Assembly (NCBI RefSeq): GCF_900113015.1
Contig: NZ_FONV01000011.1
Location: forward strand, 124,001 to 188,000
Length of the DNA stretch: 64,000 bases
Origin: Actinoplanes philippinensis
Lineage (GTDB): Bacteria > Actinomycetota > Actinomycetes > Mycobacteriales > Micromonosporaceae
Direction: 5' to 3'
Of the stretch, positions 1-6,846 are shown piece after piece (within the stretch, counting starts at the first letter, position 1; every line of letters starts with the position of its first letter). A program made the position numbers and the translations under genes. A model generated the notes under the pieces. That model saw only the letters and a program-made list of their open reading frames with translations, did not search any database and was not told the origin of the DNA.

Positions 1-600
1 GCCGAGGGGGAGGCACTCGCCGCCGACCGCTGGGCCGGCGCCGCCGCCGCCCAGGTACTGGACGTCGACCGCGAGGCCGCCCGCCTCTGGGACCAGCTCC
101 GCCGAGCCCGTGGCCTGCGAGTACGCGCCATCGGCGAACTCCCCGACCCGGCCCCCGTCGAGGCGATGCCCCGCGTCGCCCTGCAGCGCCGCCCGGAACC
201 CGGCGAGGACGTCGTCCCGGCCGGCCGCCAATCCCCGCGCGCGCTGCTCTCCCGAGCCGCCGACCGCATCGACGTCACCATCCACCCGCCGGGCGGCACA
301 CTCCCCCGCTGGGCACTCCCGCTGCTGCCCCTGATCGGCGCGCTCAGCGCTTTCGCCACCGGCCTGGTAGCCGCAGGACTGGTCACGTTCGGTGACAATG
401 CACTCTGGGGCGGCCCGGTGATCCGCGGCCTCGGCTGGCTGACCTTCCTCGTGGCCCCGTCGGCGGGCGTGCCCCTGGCCGCCTACCTCACGCACAGCCG
501 CATGCGCGCCCGCATGGACATCGGCGGCATCGGCCTGACCCTGCTCGGCGGCATGCTGGCCGCCACCCTGCTGTCCCTGTCCTTCGCCGCGACCCGCTGA
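1..600 (+). CDS. C-terminal part of an unrecognised membrane protein
   Basis: The frame is open from the first base, so the gene starts outside the window; 199 residues and the TGA stop are visible. The first 100 residues are hydrophilic and rich in Ala and Arg, probably cytoplasmic. Three hydrophobic segments follow at about residues 104-130, 140-164 and 174-196, the last almost at the C-terminus. No catalytic motif or family signature is recognised. The visible part suggests an integral membrane protein with a soluble N-terminal domain. It is followed by a 515-base stretch without a gene, so no operon partner is visible downstream. Confidence 0.6.
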   Translation, partial: AEGEALAADRWAGAAAAQVLDVDREAARLWDQLRRARGLRVRAIGELPDPAPVEAMPRVALQRRPEPGEDVVPAGRQSPRALLSRAADRIDVTIHPPGGTLPRWALPLLPLIGALSAFATGLVAAGLVTFGDNALWGGPVIRGLGWLTFLVAPSAGVPLAAYLTHSRMRARMDIGGIGLTLLGGMLAATLLSLSFAATR

Positions 601-1115
601 CCACTTCCGGTCAACCGACGCACCTCAACCAGCACCCAGCGCGGCAAAAACTGCATCGAGACAGCGCCCGCCGCCGGTCGGCGCTCCAACAAGCGCCGCG
701 ATACGACGCCGGCTGCGCGGGGCCGGCGGGCGGGCGCCCCGCAACGGCGTTCAGCGCCAGAGCGCGGGGACCAGGACCACGAGCGCTGTCCGCGGTGAGG
801 ACGTCGAGGCGGCTCGGTGGCCGGGATCGGGACACCGGGGTGGCGGGCGGTAGCCGCCGGAGGCGGGGGACGGGGTGGTGCGGTTGTGGGAGGGGTGGCA
901 CGTACCACTGCGGGGTTGGGAGAACCGGCGGACCGCGCCGGGCGCCGAGGAGCGGCACCCGGCGCCTACACCGGCGGTGACAAGGCCAAAAGGCTGGCGG
1001 CACCCGGCGCCTACGCCGGCGGTGACAAGGCCGAAAGGCTGGCGGCGACACGGCCAACAGCCGAACGGAGACACGGCTGCAGGCCGACGGTGACAGGACC
1101 GCAGACCGAAAGGGA
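601..1115. other. 515-base non-coding stretch with a tandem repeat
   Basis: No convincing gene lies between the membrane-protein fragment and the dehydrogenase. Open frames here are Arg/Pro-rich and have no start signal. The left part is plain GC-rich sequence; the right part holds the 45-base tandem repeat listed separately. No clear terminator was found. Confidence 0.6.
952..1092. repeat. 45-base tandem repeat, two copies plus a decayed third
   Basis: Copies at 952-996 and 997-1041 differ at only two positions. A degenerate third copy seems to start at 1042 and runs toward the 3' end of the dehydrogenase gene. The repeat lies downstream of that minus-strand gene, so it would be transcribed in its 3' untranslated region. 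The length is a multiple of three, but no real reading frame is supported. Confidence 0.75.
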
Positions 1116-1964
1116 TCAGTAGCTGTAGAAGCCTTTGCCGGTCTTGCGGCCGAGATCGCCGGCGGTGACCATGCGCTGCAGGAGCTCCGGCGGGAAGAAC
1201 TTCTCGTCGGCGGTGTCGCGGTAGATGTTGCTCGTCGCGTTGAGCATCACGTCGAGGCCGGTGAGGTCGACGGTGGCGAGCGGCCCCATCGCGTGGCCGA
1301 AGCCGAGTTTCATGACGGTGTCCAGGTCGGCGGCGGAGACGACGCCGGACTCGACGAGCTGGATGGCCTCGACGAGGATCGCGGAGAAGAGCCGGTTGGA
1401 GACGAACCCGGCGACGTCGCGCTTGACCTCGACGCACGTCTTGCCGACCTCTTCGGCGTAGTTGCGGGCGGCCGCGAGGGTCTCGTCGGAGGTCTGGTAG
1501 CCGCGGACCAGCTCGACCAGCTTCATCATCGGGACCGGAGAGAAGAAGTGGATGCCGACGACCGATTCCGGTCGGCTGGTGACGGTGGCGATCTGGGTGA
1601 TCGGGATGGCGGAGGTGTTGGTGCCGAGGATCGCGCCGGGCTTGCAGATCTTGTCGAGGGCCTTGAAGACCTCGTGTTTGGCCTCCACCTTCTCGAAGAT
1701 GGCCTCGACCACCACGTCGGCGTCGGCGGCCGCGTCCAGGTCGGTGGTGGGGGTGATCCGGGCGAGGGTGGCCTCGACGTCGGCCTCGGCGATCTTGCCC
1801 TTCGCGGCGAACCGGCTCAGCGAGTCCTTGATCGCGCTCATGCCGCGGTTGAGCGAGGCGTCGTCGACGTCCCGCATGGTGACCTGCCAGCCGGCCTGCG
1901 CTGAGACCTGGGCGATGCCGGAGCCCATCAATCCGGAACCGATGACCGCGAGACGACCTGCCAT
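1116..1964 (-). CDS. 3-hydroxybutyryl-CoA (3-hydroxyacyl-CoA) dehydrogenase
   Basis: NAD-dependent oxidation of L-3-hydroxyacyl-CoA to 3-ketoacyl-CoA, used in fatty-acid oxidation or butyrate/PHB-type metabolism in the cytoplasm. The 282-residue protein has the normal length. It shows the Rossmann motif GSGLMGSG near residues 9-16, and the expected catalytic set Ser118 (TNTSAIP), His139 (GIHFFSP), Glu151 and Asn190 (GFVSNR), followed by the C-terminal helical domain ending in GRKTGKGFYSY. The ATG start is supported by AAGGAG about six bases upstream. It stands alone; the gene to the right is divergent. The exact chain length of its substrate cannot be read from the sequence. Confidence 0.92.
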   Translation of the reverse strand: MAGRLAVIGSGLMGSGIAQVSAQAGWQVTMRDVDDASLNRGMSAIKDSLSRFAAKGKIAEADVEATLARITPTTDLDAAADADVVVEAIFEKVEAKHEVFKALDKICKPGAILGTNTSAIPITQIATVTSRPESVVGIHFFSPVPMMKLVELVRGYQTSDETLAAARNYAEEVGKTCVEVKRDVAGFVSNRLFSAILVEAIQLVESGVVSAADLDTVMKLGFGHAMGPLATVDLTGLDVMLNATSNIYRDTADEKFFPPELLQRMVTAGDLGRKTGKGFYSY

Positions 1965-2062
1965 GTTCCACTCCTTCGTGTGAGGCAGTCAGTTTAGCGG
2001 CGTTCCTTAACGTAAGTTCAGCACGGCTCTCGATCGGGGCGAATCACCGGAAGACGCGTCAC

Positions 2063-2068
2063 TACGGT
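2063..2068 (+). promoter_or_regulatory. -10 box of a probably leaderless promoter
   Basis: TACGGT lies eight bases before the GTG at 2077, and there is no Shine-Dalgarno sequence between them. This is the spacing expected if transcription starts at or next to the start codon. No good -35 box is seen. Confidence 0.4.
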
Positions 2069-2076
2069 GCGAGACT

Positions 2077-2418
2077 GTGCGCATGGCCACGAGCGACGGC
2101 TGGTACCTCATCGGACCGCTGATCGCCGTCGGTCTGGTCGGATTCCTCGGCGCCGTGTTCTGGCGCATGGGCCTGCAACCCACCGTCACGTCCGAGACGG
2201 CTCCCGACGGTCTGACGATCTTCGGGGAGCCGGACGACTACGGCCTGCTGTGGCCCGCCGCCGTCACCGACGAGACCGAGGTCGCCGACGAGATCCGGCG
2301 ACTGCTGTCCGACGCGGGCATCCGAGCCACCAAGGCGACCCGGCGCGACGGCCGGGTGAGTGTGCTGGTCTTCTCCGAAGAGGTGGAGGAGGCCCGCCGG
2401 CTGGTGGCCTCCCTGTGA
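2077..2418 (+). CDS. small single-pass membrane protein of unknown function
   Basis: A 113-residue protein with one hydrophobic segment near residues 9-29 and a soluble C-terminal domain of about 80 residues. The end of that domain has the look of a small alpha/beta fold of the type that binds or regulates (VADEIRRLLSDAGIRAT, then RVSVLVFSEEVEEARRLV). The family is not recognised with certainty. The GTG at 2077 is preferred because of the -10 box just upstream; an ATG at 2083 in the same frame is an alternative. It converges on murA with only four bases between the stops, and is divergent from the dehydrogenase gene on its left. Confidence 0.7.
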   Translation: MRMATSDGWYLIGPLIAVGLVGFLGAVFWRMGLQPTVTSETAPDGLTIFGEPDDYGLLWPAAVTDETEVADEIRRLLSDAGIRATKATRRDGRVSVLVFSEEVEEARRLVASL

Positions 2419-2422
2419 CCCC

Positions 2423-3709
2423 TCAGAAGTCGAAGGTCGGCTCCGGCACATCGGTCCGCTCGACCTCGACGCCGAGATTTTCCAGGTCGGAGACGAAGTC
2501 CGGGTAGCCGCGGTCGATGTGGTGCACCTCGCCGACCTCGGTCACGCCGTCGGCGCACAGGCCGGCGATGACCAGGCCCGCCCCGGCCCGGATGTCGGTG
2601 GCCCTGACCGGCGCCCCGGACAGCCTGTCCCGCCCGTTGACGACCGCGTGGTGCCCGTCGGTCCGGATGTCGGCGCCCAGGCGCACCATCTCGTTCACGA
2701 ACATGAACCGGCCGTCGAAGATGTTCTCGGTGATCAGCGACGAGCCCTCGGCCACCGCGGCCAGCCCCAGCGCCATCGGCAGCAGGTCGGTCGCGAACCC
2801 CGGGTAGGGCAGCGTCACGATGTCCACGCCGCGTGGCCGCTCGTCCATCCGCACCCGGAACCGGTTGTCCCCCGGCTCGACGGTCGCGCCCGCGGTGACC
2901 AGCTTGTCCAGCGCGATGTCCAGGAACTCGGGCCGCACCCCCTGCACTGTCACGTCGCCACGGGTCATCACCGACGCGAACGCCCAGGTGCCGCCGACGA
3001 TCCGGTCGCCGATCGTCTGGTGGCGCACCGGCCGCAGTGACTCCACCCCCTCGACGATCAGCGTCGACGAGCCGGCGCCCTCGATCCGGGCGCCCATCGC
3101 GGTGAGCATGTCGCAGATGTCGACGATCTCCGGCTCCCGGGCCGCGTTGTCGATCTCCGTGACGCCCTTGGCCAGCACCGCGGCCATCAGAATGTTCTCG
3201 GTGGCGCCGACGCTCGGGAAGTCCAGCCAGATCTTCGCCCCGTGCAGCCCGCCGGGCGCCGACGCGATCACGAACCCGTGCTCGCCGGAGATCTCCGCAC
3301 CCATCCGGGCCAGGCCGGACACGTGCATGTCGAGACCACGCGACCCGATCATGTCGCCGCCGGGCAGAGCCACCCGCACGTATCCGCGGCGGGCCAGCAG
3401 CGGCCCGAGCACACAGATCGACGCGCGCAGCCGCCGCACCAGGTCGTAGTCGGCCTCGCTGCCCGGCTCGGCGGGCACGTCGATGATCGCCTCGGTGCCG
3501 TCGAGCGTGACATCGCAGCCCAGCCGCCGCAGCACCTCGGCCATGATGGCTATGTCGGTGATCCGGGGCACATTCGACACCACACTGCGCCCCTCGGCCA
3601 GCAGCGCGACCGCCATCAGCTTGAGTGCCGAGTTCTTCGCGCCGCCCACAGTGACGTCGCCGGCGAGGCGCGCCCCGCCCTTCACCCTGATCACATCCAC
3701 GCGGGCCAT
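2423..3709 (-). CDS. murA: UDP-N-acetylglucosamine 1-carboxyvinyltransferase MurA
   Basis: Transfers enolpyruvate from PEP to UDP-GlcNAc, the first committed step of peptidoglycan synthesis in the cytoplasm. At 428 residues it has the family length. It shows the N-terminal GGAKNSALK motif (Lys25, Asn26), ASICVLGPLLARRG, and the acidic residue of FATDLLPM that serves as general base. The residue that is Cys115 in E. coli is Asp119 here (LPGGDMIGSR), as in Mycobacterium. That change is known to give natural fosfomycin resistance. The ATG at 3709 begins the conserved MARVDVIRVKGG; longer readings run into the divergent adenosyltransferase gene. It is adjacent to that gene head to head, a common actinobacterial arrangement. 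Confidence 0.97.
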   Translation of the reverse strand: MARVDVIRVKGGARLAGDVTVGGAKNSALKLMAVALLAEGRSVVSNVPRITDIAIMAEVLRRLGCDVTLDGTEAIIDVPAEPGSEADYDLVRRLRASICVLGPLLARRGYVRVALPGGDMIGSRGLDMHVSGLARMGAEISGEHGFVIASAPGGLHGAKIWLDFPSVGATENILMAAVLAKGVTEIDNAAREPEIVDICDMLTAMGARIEGAGSSTLIVEGVESLRPVRHQTIGDRIVGGTWAFASVMTRGDVTVQGVRPEFLDIALDKLVTAGATVEPGDNRFRVRMDERPRGVDIVTLPYPGFATDLLPMALGLAAVAEGSSLITENIFDGRFMFVNEMVRLGADIRTDGHHAVVNGRDRLSGAPVRATDIRAGAGLVIAGLCADGVTEVGEVHHIDRGYPDFVSDLENLGVEVERTDVPEPTFDF

Positions 3710-3738
3710 CGTATGGTCCCGCGCCCACCCGCGCCTCG

Positions 3739-3744
3739 TAGGGT
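3739..3744 (+). promoter_or_regulatory. -10 box of a probably leaderless promoter
   Basis: TAGGGT stands seven bases before the ATG at 3752 and no Shine-Dalgarno sequence lies between them, so the adenosyltransferase mRNA probably begins at its start codon. The -35 region is not recognisable. Confidence 0.45.
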
Positions 3745-3751
3745 GGGGCGC

Positions 3752-4330
3752 ATGGCTGTGCATCTCACCCGCATTTACACCCGGGCCGGCGACGGCGGAC
3801 AGACCAGACTGGTCAACAACGAGGTCGCGCCGAAGACCGCGCCGCGGATCGCCGCCTACGCCGACGCCGACGAGTGCAACGCCGCGCTGGGCGTCGCGAT
3901 CGCGCTCGGCGACCTGTCCGACGACGTCCGGCAGGTGCTCGGCATCATCCAGAACGATCTGTTCGACCTGGGCGCCGATCTCGGCAACCCGCTGAGCGAC
4001 GATCCGCCGTACCCGCCGTTGCGCATCACCGAGGACTATGTGACGAGGCTGGAGGGGTGGTGCGACGAGTTCAACGAGGGGCTCGCCGCGCTGGACAGTT
4101 TCATCCTCCCGGGCGGCACCCCCGGCGCGGCGCTGCTGCACGTGGCGCGGACCGTCGCCCGCCGCGCCGAGCGCACCGCGTGGGCCCTCTACGAGCTGGA
4201 GCCGGACCGGACGAGCACGCTGCCGCTCAAATACCTGAACCGCCTCTCCGACCTGCTGTTCATCCTGTCCCGCGTGGCCAACCCGTCCGGCGACGTCACC
4301 TGGGTCCCCGGCGGCGACCGGAAGCGATGA
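3752..4330 (+). CDS. ATP:cob(I)alamin adenosyltransferase, PduO type
   Basis: Transfers the adenosyl group of ATP to reduced corrinoid to make adenosylcobalamin. The 192-residue protein is a single PduO-type domain, a five-helix bundle active as a trimer. It shows the N-terminal ATP-binding TRIYTRAGDGGQT (residues 6-18), the ADADECNAALG segment (residues 37-47), RRAERTAWAL near residues 138-147, and NRLSDLLFILSR near 163-174. It starts 42 bases from the divergent murA, and its stop overlaps the next start (ATGA), so the VOC gene downstream is translationally coupled. No cobalamin riboswitch is possible upstream, since the promoter abuts the start codon. Confidence 0.93.
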   Translation: MAVHLTRIYTRAGDGGQTRLVNNEVAPKTAPRIAAYADADECNAALGVAIALGDLSDDVRQVLGIIQNDLFDLGADLGNPLSDDPPYPPLRITEDYVTRLEGWCDEFNEGLAALDSFILPGGTPGAALLHVARTVARRAERTAWALYELEPDRTSTLPLKYLNRLSDLLFILSRVANPSGDVTWVPGGDRKR

Positions 4331-4710
4331 TCCACCACATCGAGTTGTGGGTTCCCGACCTGCCGGGCGCCCTCCGGCCGTGGGGCTGGCTCCTGGACGC
4401 GCTCGGCTGGACCCCGTTCCAGGAGTGGCCGGCCGGCCGCTCCTGGAAGCACGACCGCCTGTACCTCGTCCTCGAGCAGTCCCCCGCCCTCTCCGGCCCG
4501 GCCCACGACCGCCTGGCGCCCGGCCTCAACCACCTGGCCTTCCACGCCGGGCCGCCGGCCGCCGTCGACCGCCTGGCCGCCGCCGCGCCGGAGCACGGCT
4601 GGTCCCCGCTGTTCGCCGACCGGTACCCGCACGCCGGCGGGCCGGACTGCTACGCCGCCTATTTCACCGATGCGTGGGGTTACGAAGTCGAGCTGGTCGC
4701 CGAAACCTGA
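4327..4710 (+). CDS. VOC-superfamily (glyoxalase/dioxygenase-like) protein
   Basis: A 127-residue protein with the two-repeat beta-alpha-beta-beta-beta fold of the vicinal oxygen chelate superfamily. It begins MIHHIELWVPDL, with a likely metal-ligand His at 3 or 4; NHLAFHAG opens the second half and YEVELVAE at the end supplies the usual Glu. The substrate cannot be inferred. The family includes glyoxalases, epimerases and antibiotic-binding proteins. Its ATG lies within the last codons of the adenosyltransferase gene (ATGA overlap), so the two are one transcript. A methylmalonyl-CoA epimerase role would fit beside a B12 gene, but the protein does not clearly match that family. Confidence 0.8.
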   Translation: MIHHIELWVPDLPGALRPWGWLLDALGWTPFQEWPAGRSWKHDRLYLVLEQSPALSGPAHDRLAPGLNHLAFHAGPPAAVDRLAAAAPEHGWSPLFADRYPHAGGPDCYAAYFTDAWGYEVELVAET

Positions 4711-4888
4711 CCCCTTTCCAGAGCCCTCTTCGGTACGCCGTCGGCCGCACCCGACCGCACCCCACGCCGCCCGTGGCCACAGCGCGACGCGAGCGGCCCG
4801 TCCGGCCGCCGGCGCGCCCGCCGGGCTTGTGCGTCCCTCACCGGCGTGTGCCCTGACCGCCGTGGAGCGGCGGACGGCCGGGGTCTCG

Positions 4889-5704
4889 TCAAGGGAGCAG
4901 GGTGCCGTCGAGGGTGGTGACGGCGTGGCCGCTCAGGTGGGTGCGGTCGCCCTTCAGGGCGACGCGGACCAGCCCGCCCCGCGGCGACGCCTGATAACCG
5001 GTCAGTTCGGTGCGCCCCAGCCGTTCCGCCCAGAACGGCGTGAGCGCCGTGTGGGCGCTACCCGTGACCGGATCCTCGTCGACCCCCACGGCCGGCGCGA
5101 AGAAGCGGGAGACGAAGTCGTAGCCGGACGCCGGGCCGGCGGCGGCCGCGGTGACGATGACTCCTCGCCGGGTGAGCCGGGCAACCGTACGCAGATCGGG
5201 TTCGAGGGCCCGGACGGTCTTCTCGTCGGCCACCTCGAAGAGCAGGTCGTCGGTGTTGGGCCCGGTGTGCAGCACGGTCCGGGGGTCGATGCCGAGCGCC
5301 GCCACGAGTTCCGGGTCGGCGTCGATCGGGCTGAGCGGCGCGGTCGGGAAGTCGAGGGTGATCAGCCCGTCGGCGGCGACGGAGGCGGTCAGCACGCCGC
5401 TGAGCGTCCCGTAGGTGGCCCGCCCCTCGATGAGCCCGGCCCGGTGCAGCACGTGCGTGGTGGCGAGCGTGGCGTGCCCGCAGAGCGCCACCTCGACGGC
5501 CGGGGTGAACCAGCGCAGCGCCCAGCCGGTCTCCGACCCGTCGGGCAGCCGGCGCACGAACGCCGTCTCAGCGTGCTTGACCTCGGCGGCCACCTGGAGC
5601 ATCCACTCGTCGGAGGGGTACGCGTCGCCCTCCAGGACCACCACTCCGGCGGGGTTCCCGGCGAACGGACGGTCGGTGAAGGCGTCGACGATTCTGATCC
5701 GCAT
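4889..5704 (-). CDS. PhzF-family isomerase/epimerase-like protein
   Basis: A 271-residue protein of the PhzF phenazine-biosynthesis fold, two linked diaminopimelate-epimerase-like domains. It shows RIVDAFTDRPFAGNPAGVV at the N-terminus, Glu46 in HAETAF (the acid/base residue of PhzF), the VALCGHATLATTHVL segment, and VDEDPVTGSAHTALTPFW in the second half. Most actinobacterial members do not make phenazines and have unknown substrates. There are no other phenazine genes here, so no pathway is assigned. The ATG at 5704 matches the family's normal N-terminus. A 178-base gap without features separates it from the VOC gene, with which it converges. Confidence 0.88.
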   Translation of the reverse strand: MRIRIVDAFTDRPFAGNPAGVVVLEGDAYPSDEWMLQVAAEVKHAETAFVRRLPDGSETGWALRWFTPAVEVALCGHATLATTHVLHRAGLIEGRATYGTLSGVLTASVAADGLITLDFPTAPLSPIDADPELVAALGIDPRTVLHTGPNTDDLLFEVADEKTVRALEPDLRTVARLTRRGVIVTAAAAGPASGYDFVSRFFAPAVGVDEDPVTGSAHTALTPFWAERLGRTELTGYQASPRGGLVRVALKGDRTHLSGHAVTTLDGTLLP

Positions 5705-6006
5705 AGGCCGACGGTACGAAACCGGCCGGCCACGGGCGACGGCCAATCCACGACAGGCGGCCACAACCCGGCACCGACAGCTGAAGCGGCGAAATCAGCC
5801 CTCGAAGGGACCGGATCAGCGTTCGAAGGGACCGGGCCAGCCCCTCGACAAAGGCGTGGTCAGCCCTCGCAGAGGCCGCCTCAGCCCGCGAAACGGCCGC
5901 CTCAGCCCTCGCAGAGGCCGCCTCAGCCCGCGAAACGGCCGCCTCAGCCCTCGCAGAGGCCGCCTCAGCCCTCGCAGAGGCCGCCTCAGCCCTCGCAGAG
6001 GCCGCC
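5705..6006. other. 302-base gene-free stretch, mostly repeats
   Basis: Between the start of the PhzF gene and the stop of the DUF2550 gene. The left 90 bases would hold the PhzF promoter, but no clear boxes are seen. The rest is the 21-base repeat array. Long frames across it are Ala/Glu/Arg heptad repeats produced by the repeat itself and are not taken as genes. Confidence 0.6.
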
Positions 6007-6025
6007 TCAGCCCTCGATGGGGCGG
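5795..6025. repeat. 21-base tandem repeat array abutting a stop codon
   Basis: Seven complete 21-base units run from 5860 to 6006. Two alternating versions are present (TCAGCCCTCGCAGAGGCCGCC and a form with CGCGAAACG in the middle). Two more diverged units lie at 5795-5815 and 5816-5836, followed by a 23-base variant. An eighth partial unit begins at 6007, and its first three bases are the stop codon of the minus-strand DUF2550 gene. Thus the repeat starts exactly at the end of that gene and fills its 3' flank. There are no spacers, so it is not a CRISPR array. Confidence 0.9.
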
Positions 6026-6474
6026 GGGCCGAAAACCGGGCGGCCGCGAAGGCTGCCGGGGTCGCGGGGCGGGCCGGCCTCGAGCCAGGAGAGGAAGCCG
6101 GTGACCGTGGTGTCGGCCATCGCGATCTCGATCTCGGAATCAGCGGTCCGGCAGCGGAGGACCACCCAGTGCCCGGGCATGGCGAGCCGCTCGGGCCCGG
6201 CGGGCAGGCGTCGCTCCTCCACCGTGAGGAACCGACGGTCGAGGACGCGCTTGGGCCGGATGGCGAGGCTGAACATGCGGTGGAACCGGAGCTCGTCACC
6301 GACGAACTGGCCCAGGCCGGGCGACCAGCCACGGCCGGGGACGATCGTATTGATGTGCACCTGCAGGCGAATGGTTCCGCCGCCGAGCATGAGAAGCCGG
6401 CGGCGGAAGAAGATCGCGAAGAGGAGCGCGAGCAGCGCGACGACGCAGATTCCGACGATTTCCAGAATCCGCAT
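6007..6474 (-). CDS. DUF2550-family membrane protein
   Basis: A 155-residue protein with one N-terminal membrane segment (about residues 5-23) followed directly by a FRRRLL basic stretch, so the rest is cytoplasmic. The soluble part (WSPGLGQFVGDELRFHRMFSL, then RWFLTVEE-like and WVVLRC strands) matches the actinobacterial DUF2550 family, which is commonly found right after atpC. Its function is unknown. It starts eight bases after the atpC stop, so it is in the same transcript. The stop codon is the first three bases of a unit of the 21-base repeat array, so the gene may have been extended or trimmed by repeat growth. Confidence 0.85.
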   Translation of the reverse strand: MRILEIVGICVVALLALLFAIFFRRRLLMLGGGTIRLQVHINTIVPGRGWSPGLGQFVGDELRFHRMFSLAIRPKRVLDRRFLTVEERRLPAGPERLAMPGHWVVLRCRTADSEIEIAMADTTVTGFLSWLEAGPPRDPGSLRGRPVFGPRPIEG

Positions 6475-6482
6475 CGCCGGTG

Positions 6483-6764
6483 TCAGTGGGACTCGGGCGT
6501 GGCGGGCGTCGCGCTCTCGGCGAGAACGGTCACGCCGTTGGCGTCGATGGACAGGAACCCACCGGCCACGTCGTAGGTCAGCTGGTCGCCCCCAGCGAGC
6601 TTGACCCGCACCTGGGACGGCTCCTTGAGCAGGCCGAGCAGCGGCGCGTGACCCGGGAGCACACCGATCTCACCCTCGGTGGTCCGCGCGACGAGCATCT
6701 CGGCCTCTCCGACCCAGACCTTCTCCTCGACGGCGACGACCTCGACGTGCAGCTGGTTGGCCAC
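6483..6764 (-). CDS. atpC: F1Fo ATP synthase epsilon subunit, short form
   Basis: Epsilon subunit of the F1 central stalk. The 93 residues cover the N-terminal ten-strand beta-sandwich (QLHVEVVAVEEKVWVGEAEM, then GEIGVLPGHAPLLGLL and the GGFLSIDANGVTVLAE strand). The protein ends about where the C-terminal two-helix domain would begin, so that regulatory domain is missing. The GTG start has GAGGGG about seven bases upstream. Unusually, it does not follow atpD: an LCP gene and a hairpin lie between them. Confidence 0.95.
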   Translation of the reverse strand: MANQLHVEVVAVEEKVWVGEAEMLVARTTEGEIGVLPGHAPLLGLLKEPSQVRVKLAGGDQLTYDVAGGFLSIDANGVTVLAESATPATPESH

Positions 6765-6846
6765 GCTGTTTCCCCTCAGATGCTACGAACCGATGGGGTG
6801 AAGTCTAGTCGGCGCGGAACGCCGGCGTGGTAACGGGGGTACCGCC

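Noticed and set aside
3710..3751. Cobalamin riboswitch before the adenosyltransferase gene
   Set aside because: Only 42 bases separate it from murA, and the -10 box abuts the ATG, leaving no room for an RNA element.
4889..5704. Phenazine biosynthesis locus
   Set aside because: Only a PhzF-like gene is present. The family is widespread in bacteria that make no phenazines and no other phz gene is near.
5795..6025. CRISPR array
   Set aside because: Units are directly adjacent with no spacers, and there are no cas genes.
5568..6332. Minus-strand frame with an Ala-Glu-Ala-Ala-Ser-Ala-Arg heptad
   Set aside because: The heptad is created by the 21-base DNA repeat, and the frame overlaps the PhzF and DUF2550 genes. 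Kept only as a possible slippage extension.
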